From assembly GCA_904419785.1 (NCBI GenBank), contig CAJFSY010000014.1, positions 1 to 41,715 on the forward strand: DNA of 41,715 bases, written 5' to 3'. Shown piece by piece: positions 16,343 through 22,733 of the stretch. The notes under the pieces are model-generated. The model ran no database searches, was not told the DNA's origin, and saw only the letters and a program-made list of their open reading frames with translations. Positions within the stretch are counted from its first letter, which is position 1, and each line of letters begins with the position of its first letter. The position numbers and the translations under genes were made by a program. The stretch is from an uncultured Neglectibacter sp. (GTDB lineage Bacteria; Bacillota; Clostridia; Oscillospirales; Acutalibacteraceae).

Positions 16343-17299
16343 TTAGAACAAGCCTTCTCCAGAAATTTTATTTGCAATCCAATTGACCGCAACTGTTAAA
16401 ATAACTGCTACACCATTTTGGAACAGTCCAACAGCTGTACCGAAGGAATAATCCGGCTGAGCCGCTTTCAAACTGATATTGTAAACATAAGTAGATATAA
16501 CAGAAGACACTGACATGTTTAAGGGGTTTTGCATCAAGTAAATCTTTTCAAAACCGATATTCATAATGCTGCCTACATTTAAAATCAGCAAAATAATAAT
16601 AGTAGACCGTATGGCGGTTAGATCGATGTGCCATATCCGTTTCCAGATATTTGCGCCATCTATCATTGCCGCTTCGTGGTATGTTGGGTCCACACTGGAT
16701 AACGCTGAAATATAAATGATTGCAGAATAACCAGTTCCTTGCCAAATTCCAGACCACACGTAAACATGGTCAAACAAAGCCGCATTCCCCATAAAGTCAA
16801 TTGGTTCAAAACCCAAAAGACCCACAAAGTAATTTACAATTCCACCCCGTACACTTAAAACCTGAGTCATCAGACCAACCATTAACACTGCCGACAAAAA
16901 ATAGGGCATAAACGTCAACGACTGCACAGTCTTTTTAAGAGGCGTAACCTTACAGTAATTCAGGGCTACAGCCAAAATAATTGGAAATGGAAACCCGGCA
17001 ATCATACTATAAAGGCTGATTCTTACCGTATTCCAAAGAATGCTCAGACATTGCGGAGAAGAAAAGAACCGTTGAAAATTGTAAAGTCCAACCCAATCGC
17101 TGCCAAGCACCCCTTGGCTAGGTGTGAACTTTTTAAACGCCATGATGACCCCATACATAGGAACGTAGTTAAAAATGAAAACATATATGACAGGGATCAA
17201 CAACAAAAGGTAAAGATACTTCGCTTTCAATATTTGGGAGAGCAGTTTATTTGAAGATGGACGTTTTGGTCGTTGCCGAGCTTTAGATGCCGTACTCAC
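16343..17299 (-). CDS. Carbohydrate ABC permease, LplB type
   Basis: A 318-aa membrane protein. The first helix is YLYLLLLIPVIYVFIFNYVPMYGVIMAF with the NYVPMYG motif of LplB proteins. The EAA loop reads YHEAAMIDGANIWKRIWHIDLTAIRS. The C-terminus NWIANKISGEGLF is also typical. I take GTG at 17299, with GAAAGGGTGG just upstream, over a TTG 42 nt further out; this choice is uncertain. The gene is first in the minus-strand operon behind the consensus promoter at 17450-17478. No dedicated ATPase is encoded here; such importers use a shared MsmX-like ATPase. Confidence 0.9.
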   Translation of the reverse strand: MSTASKARQRPKRPSSNKLLSQILKAKYLYLLLLIPVIYVFIFNYVPMYGVIMAFKKFTPSQGVLGSDWVGLYNFQRFFSSPQCLSILWNTVRISLYSMIAGFPFPIILAVALNYCKVTPLKKTVQSLTFMPYFLSAVLMVGLMTQVLSVRGGIVNYFVGLLGFEPIDFMGNAALFDHVYVWSGIWQGTGYSAIIYISALSSVDPTYHEAAMIDGANIWKRIWHIDLTAIRSTIIILLILNVGSIMNIGFEKIYLMQNPLNMSVSSVISTYVYNISLKAAQPDYSFGTAVGLFQNGVAVILTVAVNWIANKISGEGLF

Positions 17300-17449
17300 G
17301 GTACCACCCTTTCTCCAATGGAATGTTACTAGACAGTTCAAACCTTACGCACAATAAAGAAACGCCTACATAGTATACAGGTTTATATATAGATTTGAAG
17401 AATAAGCCAAAACAGAGCACGAAATATTATGTACCTGTTCTATGCGCGC

Positions 17450-17478
17450 ATTATACATCTCACAAAGTGTGCTGTCAA
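17450..17478 (-). promoter_or_regulatory. Perfect consensus promoter of the LplB-LplC operon
   Basis: On the minus strand TTGACA (17478-17473), a 17-bp spacer and TATAAT (17455-17450). The spacer contains CACACTTTGTG, and a 10-bp palindrome ATGCGCGCAT (17442-17451) overlaps the -10 and start region; both are possible repressor contacts. Confidence 0.85.
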
Positions 17479-17630
17479 TAGTAAAAGAAAAAATATTCAA
17501 AAATTTGAAAATTAAGTTTTTGTTTTTATTTATTATTGTTAATTAACTTACATTTTTATAATTAATGCACAATTTTTTTGATCTATCATAGTGTTTTACA
17601 ACAATGTTAATGTAGTTTTAATTTTACTTA
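17479..17630. other. AT-rich intergenic region between divergent promoters
   Basis: A very AT-rich stretch between the minus promoter at 17450-17478 and the plus promoter at 17631-17659. No ORF, RNA gene or strong repeat is seen. Confidence 0.5.
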
Positions 17631-17659
17631 TTGACACTTTCCTGCCGCAGTGATAGATT
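17631..17659 (+). promoter_or_regulatory. Promoter of the isomerase stub and GntR-LacI regulator
   Basis: TTGACA (17631-17636), a 17-bp spacer and TAGATT (17654-17659). It is divergent from the LplB-LplC promoter about 150 bp away. Confidence 0.65.
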
Positions 17660-17760
17660 ATACACGTAGTAGACAGATTTCCAGCATTGGAGTATACAGC
17701 CAAAATCTTTTATAACCATACTCAGTACTATTTAAATATTAAGGAGGAGCATTTCACCAT

Positions 17761-17875
17761 GAACAATCAATTGAAATTTTCTGTTTTCACAAAGCCCTGG
17801 AAGGACATTTCCCTGGAACAACTGGCGGAGAAAGTCGCTAAAATGGGATTTGACGCTGTAAGGGACGCACTATGA
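17761..17875 (+). pseudogene. 5' stub of a sugar isomerase/epimerase gene
   Basis: An excellent SD (AAGGAGGAG) and ATG at 17761 begin MNNQLKFSVFTKPWKDISLE, then QLAEKVAKMGFDAV. This is the first beta-alpha unit of xylose-isomerase-like TIM barrels of the sugar-phosphate isomerase/epimerase family. It ends after 37 residues (RDAL, stop) against an expected ~260-280. Its stop overlaps the start of the GntR-LacI gene (ATGA). A deletion appears to have joined the stub to the regulator; the regulator now probably depends on the enzyme's promoter. Confidence 0.7.
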
Positions 17876-19008
17876 AAGCGGTAATGCAAAGTGGAATTGA
17901 TCGCAGTAAAAATTTGCCAGTATACCGTCAAATCTACGAAATTTTAAAGCAAGAACTGGATGATGGGTTCTACAACACCGTAGATGTTTTACCCAGCGAA
18001 CGGCTTTTGTGTGAACGGTTTGGAGTGGAACGAAACACAGTCCGAAAAGCCCTTGATCTTTTAGTATCAGATGGACTAGTGGAGAAAATGCCCGGATACG
18101 GCACTAAAATATCCCGAGAACTCTCCCCTGTTTCGGATGACACCGGAAAGTTCACACAGCTGCGCCAGAACATCCTCATGTTTACCAGAGAAACAAACCC
18201 TGCTGTCGCTCAAATGGAATATTTTCATCTAAAACTCATGCGGGTTTTGGAACGCCAAATTTATGAAATGGGTTATAACCTGATTTGCAAGACCTTGAGT
18301 TCCGAAGTTCGTTTAAAAGATGTAATTGCCTATACAGGTCCCGCCGCTGTGCTTTTTGACAGCTATTTTCAAAAGCAGCATTACCAGCAAGTTCTGGAAA
18401 TGAATATCCCCTGCCTTTCTATCAACCACTACACTCCATTATTAACTAGTGTAGTCAGCAACAATTTTGACGGAGCCTACCGGGTGGCAAAGCGCATGAC
18501 TGAAGCCGGACATAAAAAAATAGCCCTTATAACCGGCAAACTAGGCCATCAGACCACCACCGAACGTCTGAGCGGATTTCGAAGTTTATATCTACAAAAA
18601 AACCCATCTCAAAATTTAAAGCACATTTTTACTGGTGACTGGTTGTTTGATTCAGGCGTAAATATAGGAGAAAAAATCCTGAACCTGCCAAAGGAAGAAC
18701 GTCCCACCGCTATATTCGCTTTTAATGACGACTTGGCCTATGGTTGTTTAAGCTGCCTGGAAAAGCATGGAATTGACGTTCCAAACGAAATAAGTCTGGT
18801 AGGATTTGACCATTCTGACCGTTACGAAGGTATCTTTCGTCCCATTACTACGGTAGATGTAAATATAGAAGATATGGTCAAATATGCCTGCTGGTGCCTT
18901 GATGACCAAATCAAGCGAAGTTTTCCAAGAGCACTGGCTAAAATTCAGGTAGAGACTTTTTTGGTAGAAAACGGCACCGTAAAAGACCTCACAGCAAACA
19001 GTCAATAA
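17872..19008 (+). CDS. GntR-LacI hybrid transcriptional regulator
   Basis: A 378-aa regulator. The N-terminal GntR winged helix (~14-85) reads LPVYRQIYEILKQEL, PSERLLCERFGVERNTVRKALDLLVSDGLVEKMPGYGT. A LacI/periplasmic-binding-like sugar sensor follows (~95-365), with NNFDGAYRVAKRMTEAGHKKIALI, TAIFAFNDDLAYG and VGFDHSDRYEGIFRPITTV. This AraR-like layout is typical of sugar-responsive repressors. The ATG at 17872 overlaps the isomerase stub; a second in-frame ATG at 17884 is possible. It likely controls the divergent permease operon. The inducer is unknown. Confidence 0.9.
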   Translation: MKAVMQSGIDRSKNLPVYRQIYEILKQELDDGFYNTVDVLPSERLLCERFGVERNTVRKALDLLVSDGLVEKMPGYGTKISRELSPVSDDTGKFTQLRQNILMFTRETNPAVAQMEYFHLKLMRVLERQIYEMGYNLICKTLSSEVRLKDVIAYTGPAAVLFDSYFQKQHYQQVLEMNIPCLSINHYTPLLTSVVSNNFDGAYRVAKRMTEAGHKKIALITGKLGHQTTTERLSGFRSLYLQKNPSQNLKHIFTGDWLFDSGVNIGEKILNLPKEERPTAIFAFNDDLAYGCLSCLEKHGIDVPNEISLVGFDHSDRYEGIFRPITTVDVNIEDMVKYACWCLDDQIKRSFPRALAKIQVETFLVENGTVKDLTANSQ

Positions 19009-19040
19009 ACCATTGGCTTCCCCAAAGGAGGTTGGGAAAA

Positions 19041-19367
19041 ATGAAAAAACGTAAGATTCTCCCTGTAATTCAAATAGAAGATTCTCATGGAACCATTTTA
19101 TTTTCAGGAGAATCTATTGATCTCATTTTTCCTGAAGCGCTCATTCTTAAAATGAGTATGAAATTTTTTTCCGACCCAGCGCCCTGTTTTATTCACCGTT
19201 CCGCAGTGATCATTCGTCTCCAGGAAGAAATTTGTCAGCTTTTTACGCAAACGCAAGAATTGACAAAATGCATCTCGGTTTCAGACTTGAACGAAGAATA
19301 TCGTGAATATTTTGGCGCCTATCCCGATGCGATGTATGTACGTTTGGAGGAAAAAGGCAACCTATGA
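19041..19367 (+). CDS. Small protein of unknown function
   Basis: A 108-aa protein I do not recognise. The ATG at 19041 has an AAAGGAGGT SD. It has no signal peptide or membrane helix. The sequence starts MKKRKILPVIQIEDSHGTIL and is mixed in character, with scattered Cys residues (PAPCF, EEICQ, TKCIS) but no clear metal-binding pattern. It follows the regulator gene by 32 nt. Its stop overlaps the start of the next gene (ATGA), so the two are probably translated together. Confidence 0.7.
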   Translation: MKKRKILPVIQIEDSHGTILFSGESIDLIFPEALILKMSMKFFSDPAPCFIHRSAVIIRLQEEICQLFTQTQELTKCISVSDLNEEYREYFGAYPDAMYVRLEEKGNL

Positions 19368-19906
19368 AACATATAAGGATCATTTTTGTTTGCTGTTTCT
19401 TTCTGCTTCTTCTTACAGGATGCGCCTCTAAAACCGAGAACCTGACAGTTTATTATGTCCACGAAAACCCTTGCGAATCTTGCCGTAAATTTGACGAATT
19501 TCTGGAATGGTTTCAAACAGAAGCCATCCCAGATGATATTAAAGCCGATTTGGAATATCGTGAAATAAACATGTTTCGGCAAGGAGCGGAAGAGCGTTTT
19601 TCTGAGCTTTGCGAAGATCTGAATATCGATCCTCAAAAAAACTACACCCATTCCGAAATGGCCAATTATCTTTTAGGCGTTATTTTAGAACAAGACCTGC
19701 GCGCTTTACAAGCCTCAAAATTTATCAATCCTGAATCTCAGCCATACATTATCCTCAGCGGAAAAAAATTCTTTTGTCAGGCTTTTCAGTCAATTTTCAA
19801 TTTGGACAAGCGTTTTTCCGACTTTGTTATACACTGGGAACAACCTGCCATACCTTTATCCGCTCAAGGCGCTCTTAAAATCTATCAATACCGGGTATCA
19901 AATTAA
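19364..19906 (+). CDS. Thioredoxin-like lipoprotein with CxxC motif
   Basis: A 180-aa secreted lipoprotein. The signal peptide MKHIRIIFVCCFFLLLLTGC sets the lipidated Cys at 20. Next comes LTVYYVHENPCESCRKFDEFLEWF, a beta strand plus CxxC active-site pattern like thioredoxin-fold proteins, with Cys residues at about 37 and 40. A cis-Pro-type SQPYIIL near residue 125 supports the fold. It may reduce or exchange disulfides outside the membrane. It overlaps the preceding unknown gene by 4 bp and ends at a shared terminator. It is not a recognised part of a sugar operon, so its presence behind a GntR-LacI gene is odd. Confidence 0.75.
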   Translation: MKHIRIIFVCCFFLLLLTGCASKTENLTVYYVHENPCESCRKFDEFLEWFQTEAIPDDIKADLEYREINMFRQGAEERFSELCEDLNIDPQKNYTHSEMANYLLGVILEQDLRALQASKFINPESQPYIILSGKKFFCQAFQSIFNLDKRFSDFVIHWEQPAIPLSAQGALKIYQYRVSN

Positions 19907-19950
19907 AAATAAAAAGCACCGCGAATTCGCGGCGCTTTTTTATTTTTAAT
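19902..19950. terminator. Bidirectional terminator between convergent genes
   Basis: A long hairpin with GC core CCGCG-AATT-CGCGG, one mismatch (a G-U pair on the minus strand) and outer A/T arms ATTAAAAATAAAAAGC/GCTTTTTTATTTTTAAT. It gives a U-tract in both directions. It contains the stop of the 19364 gene and the stop of the 19946 gene. Confidence 0.9.
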
Positions 19951-21031
19951 TTGCAGGTCCTGTAGAATCTCGCACACACAATCGAGACTGAATAAGAATT
20001 TTAATTGGAGCGATCCCTTCCCTGTTTTCTATCAATTCCAGCAGAGAGCGCATAATTTGCTTGGCAAACAGCTCCGTATCAATAGACACTGTAGAAAGCG
20101 GCGGAATACTGTAACGGCAGCTTTCTATATTGTCAAACCCTATTACTGAAACGTCTTCCGGCACAGAAAGGCCCGAAACCATCAAAGCTTTCATCGCCCC
20201 CAAAGCCATAGTGTCATTGGCGCAGCAAATAGCTGTAAAATCCCGGGTTTGCTCCAACAGTCTTTTGGTACATCTATATCCGCTATCAAAAGACCAATCT
20301 CCCGTCATCACAAAATCAGGACGAAAAGGAAGTTCCAAACGTGTCAGCGCAGAGAGATAACCGTTTTTCCGTTCGATAGCGTTAAGATACCCAGGCGTCC
20401 CTCCAAGATAAGCAATGCTTCGATGTCCTAAAGAAAACAGGTGTTCCATAGCTTGGTAAATACCATTGCTATTATCACATAAAATCGAAAGGCTATCAGG
20501 ATAGGAATTCGAAATCAACAACGAGGGAATTCTTTTCTGCTTTGCCTGCAAGATCAGTTCATGGGGCACCCGGCTTACCCACACAATTCCAGCCAGGTCA
20601 CATTGCAGCAAATCTGTAGAAAACTGGTCTTCCGCCGTTAAATTGGTATAAAAAAGATGATAATTTTTTCTTTTACATTCCCGCTCGAAATAATAAAAAA
20701 TATTCGATGTAAAAGGCTCGGTGATTTTCTCCGGAGCATCTCCCGGCAATACAAACGCGATATTATTTTCGCAACTCTCACCTTTTTCAAGTGGGCAGTC
20801 TGTATCTTTACCTTTCACTTTGGAGCCTGCCCCGGGAATTTTTACCAGCAATCCGTCTTTTACAAGCAATTCCAAAGCCCTGCGGACAGTTGCACGTTCC
20901 ACATGATACCCTTCATGGAGTTCACGCTCAGAAGGCAAATATTCCCCTTCCAGATATTCTCCACTGGCAATTTTTCCTTTTAAATCTTCATAGATTTGAA
21001 GATAAAGAGGAACTCTTTTCTGCGCCTTCAT
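19946..21031 (-). CDS. GntR-LacI hybrid transcriptional regulator (second copy)
   Basis: A 361-aa regulator. The GntR winged helix (~7-75) reads VPLYLQIYEDLKGKI, PSERELHEGYHVERATVRRALELLVKDGLLVKIPGAGSKV. The LacI-type sensor (~85-350) has HRSIAYLGG, FTAICCANDTMALGA and VIGFDNIESCRYSIPPLSTV. It is related to but clearly distinct from the 17872 regulator and points the opposite way, so the pair converges on two small genes. It stands alone and may act on genes elsewhere or on the operator at 14071-14093. A small inverted repeat AATGC-ATAAA-GCATT just upstream (~21089-21103) might be an autoregulatory site. Confidence 0.9.
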   Translation of the reverse strand: MKAQKRVPLYLQIYEDLKGKIASGEYLEGEYLPSERELHEGYHVERATVRRALELLVKDGLLVKIPGAGSKVKGKDTDCPLEKGESCENNIAFVLPGDAPEKITEPFTSNIFYYFERECKRKNYHLFYTNLTAEDQFSTDLLQCDLAGIVWVSRVPHELILQAKQKRIPSLLISNSYPDSLSILCDNSNGIYQAMEHLFSLGHRSIAYLGGTPGYLNAIERKNGYLSALTRLELPFRPDFVMTGDWSFDSGYRCTKRLLEQTRDFTAICCANDTMALGAMKALMVSGLSVPEDVSVIGFDNIESCRYSIPPLSTVSIDTELFAKQIMRSLLELIENREGIAPIKILIQSRLCVRDSTGPAN

Positions 21032-21246
21032 TTATATTTCTCCATTTCAAGACAACATTTTTCTTATTTACTCTATTTGAAAATTACAATGCATAAAGCA
21101 TTTATTAAAAATGGAAAAAACAGGTAAATAATATAATAATTAATAATGTTTAGTTTTTATTATATCAGAATTTGGCACATATTGCAAAGGGACATTTCAA
21201 AAAACGATTTGTATTTTCCATCAATTTTCTTCATTATTCGACAAAG
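21032..21246. other. AT-rich intergenic region
   Basis: No gene is seen. It should hold the minus-strand promoter of the 19946 regulator. Several TATTAT-like boxes are present, but none has a convincing -35. Confidence 0.45.
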
Positions 21247-21288
21247 CAAAAAAAGAAAAAGACAGTATGGCCATTCCAGCCACACTGC
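21247..21288 (-). terminator. Terminator of the 21404 gene
   Basis: On the minus strand, a 9-bp stem (CAGTGTGGC/GCCATACTG, one G-U pair, arms 21279-21287 and 21263-21271) is followed by TTTTTCTTTTTTT. It lies 115 nt after the gene's stop. Confidence 0.8.
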
Positions 21289-21403
21289 CCTTTTCATTTC
21301 GATCTTTCGCAAAACTTAGTAAATCACAAAGGGAATCCCAACTACAAAACGTGGAATAAATCCAGCTTCCGGCAATACTGGGAGAGCTGCTTGAGTCTAT
21401 CGA

Positions 21404-22198
21404 CTATTTGCAGCAGCTTCCCTGATCAGTAGCCTTGGGCGGGAAAAATTCGCTGGTAGGAAACTCGATACTGCGGAACAGCTCGCAAGGATTGTCGCTG
21501 GAAGCGACACATTCCTTCTCTGGGATGCAGAAATCATACGCAGGGATGAGCATTTGCACATTGCGGACGATCTGCACGATGATAAACAAACCAATGGTGA
21601 CATAGACCACGTTTTTCTGGCCGCAAGCGTCAAAATCGCCGCCATAACGCTGGCAGATACTTTCAGGGATACGGCAATAGGACTCGCAGCCACAGCTGGG
21701 ATATTCGCAGAGCCGTGCAGAGAGGGCCACAGGCTGCGCTACCTGCACTGTGGCCTTAGGCAGCACCCGGGCGTCATCCACTTGCAATTCTTCCATGGAA
21801 CAGCCGGAAGAGAACAGTTTCACGTTGCCCTCGCTGCCATAGAGGACCACCTTTTTGTTAAAGATGGACACCCCGTTGATGGGCACCGGGCATGTAGCTG
21901 TCCCTCCGAATAGATCGAGAGACACGTCGAAGAAAAAGGTCATATCCACCGAGTAGAAGCCTTTATTAAACGGTATCGGCTGCAAATCGATGTAGACCGT
22001 GATGACGTTTACGTCCCGCACACGCACATTTGTAGCGCTGTCAACCAGCGGCTGCCTCGCCGCCGGGAACAACACCCGTATGTCTTCGAGACAGTCTTTA
22101 TCGCTGCACGAGTCGTAAACACGCTGCGCATCGATGCAGACAGCCTCTTTAAAATAGTCCCGGCAATCATAGTCGGGCACACATTCCTTTTCGGCCAT
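21404..22198 (-). CDS. Cys-rich protein, probable late-sporulation product
   Basis: A 264-aa protein I cannot place in a named family. It starts MAEKECVPDYDCRDYFKEAVC and ends ATDQGSCCK. Many Cys residues cluster at the N-terminus and in the second half (CEYPSCGCESYC). A central region of alternating hydrophobic residues suggests beta structure (VITVYIDLQPIPFNKGFYSV). One moderately hydrophobic segment (VVYVTIGLFIIVQIV) is not clearly a membrane helix. There is no signal peptide. Its promoter matches the sigma-K consensus exactly (22230-22256), which points to mother-cell expression late in sporulation. Cys-rich composition fits a coat or crust component. The spore-coat role is inference. Confidence 0.8.
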   Translation of the reverse strand: MAEKECVPDYDCRDYFKEAVCIDAQRVYDSCSDKDCLEDIRVLFPAARQPLVDSATNVRVRDVNVITVYIDLQPIPFNKGFYSVDMTFFFDVSLDLFGGTATCPVPINGVSIFNKKVVLYGSEGNVKLFSSGCSMEELQVDDARVLPKATVQVAQPVALSARLCEYPSCGCESYCRIPESICQRYGGDFDACGQKNVVYVTIGLFIIVQIVRNVQMLIPAYDFCIPEKECVASSDNPCELFRSIEFPTSEFFPPKATDQGSCCK

Positions 22199-22229
22199 GT
22201 GATCTCCTCCTTTTGGGGTTTCTCCTTCC

Positions 22230-22256
22230 TATTGTATGACCCCGCCAGGATTTGGT
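22230..22256 (-). promoter_or_regulatory. Sigma-K-type sporulation promoter
   Basis: On the minus strand AC (22256-22255), 16 bp, then CATACAATA (22238-22230). This matches the known sigma-K pattern AC-N16-CATANNNTA at every defined base. CATACAAT also fits the sigma-E -10, but no good sigma-E -35 is seen. The leader to the ATG at 22198 is ~24 nt with a GGAGGAG SD. Confidence 0.6.
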
Positions 22257-22261
22257 GCGCT

Positions 22262-22693
22262 TTACCACACGCCGCTGGTAAACCAATACGGCAGAAAATC
22301 CAATCTCTGCAAAACCATCATCAATTTTAAAAGCAGCCCTAAGGTGGCGATCACAATCCCTGCCACCGCCAGGCCCCGCGCCCGGTCACCTTTAAAGCCC
22401 AGCACCGAAGCTACGATCCCCAAAGGGAAAAACAAGAGGCTGGCCCCGAAATATCCTACAATAGAAGCGCAGAAGCCCAAAAACGTACTGACATCCGCCC
22501 AAGTGAAAGGCTTGTGCAGCGGCGGCTGCTGAGGAATAAACGCCGGGCCTTGCGGCGGCGGCGCCAAGGGAGTGGGATTCTGCGGAATAGCTTGAGAAGG
22601 AACCATTGGCACATGGGTCATGTCCACGCCACAGCGCGGGCAAAACGCCCCTTGATCCTGAATATACATACCACAGACAGGACACTGTTTCAT
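22262..22693 (-). CDS. Zinc-ribbon membrane protein (DUF4190-like)
   Basis: A 143-aa protein. The N-terminal zinc ribbon is CPVCGMYIQDQGAFCPRCG (CxxC-x12-CxxC, ~4-22). A Pro/Gln-rich linker (~30-60) leads to two membrane helices (~70-95, FLGFCASIVGYFGASLLFFPLGIVAS, and ~108-125, GLAVAGIVIATLGLLLKL). Such zinc-ribbon plus two-helix proteins are common in Clostridia and have no known function. The SD is AAAGGAGAG. It follows pcrA by 40 bp on the same strand and may be co-transcribed with it. Confidence 0.8.
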   Translation of the reverse strand: MKQCPVCGMYIQDQGAFCPRCGVDMTHVPMVPSQAIPQNPTPLAPPPQGPAFIPQQPPLHKPFTWADVSTFLGFCASIVGYFGASLLFFPLGIVASVLGFKGDRARGLAVAGIVIATLGLLLKLMMVLQRLDFLPYWFTSGVW

Positions 22694-22733
22694 AAACTTA
22701 TCTCTCCTTTCATAAAAAATGATTTATTTTAAT

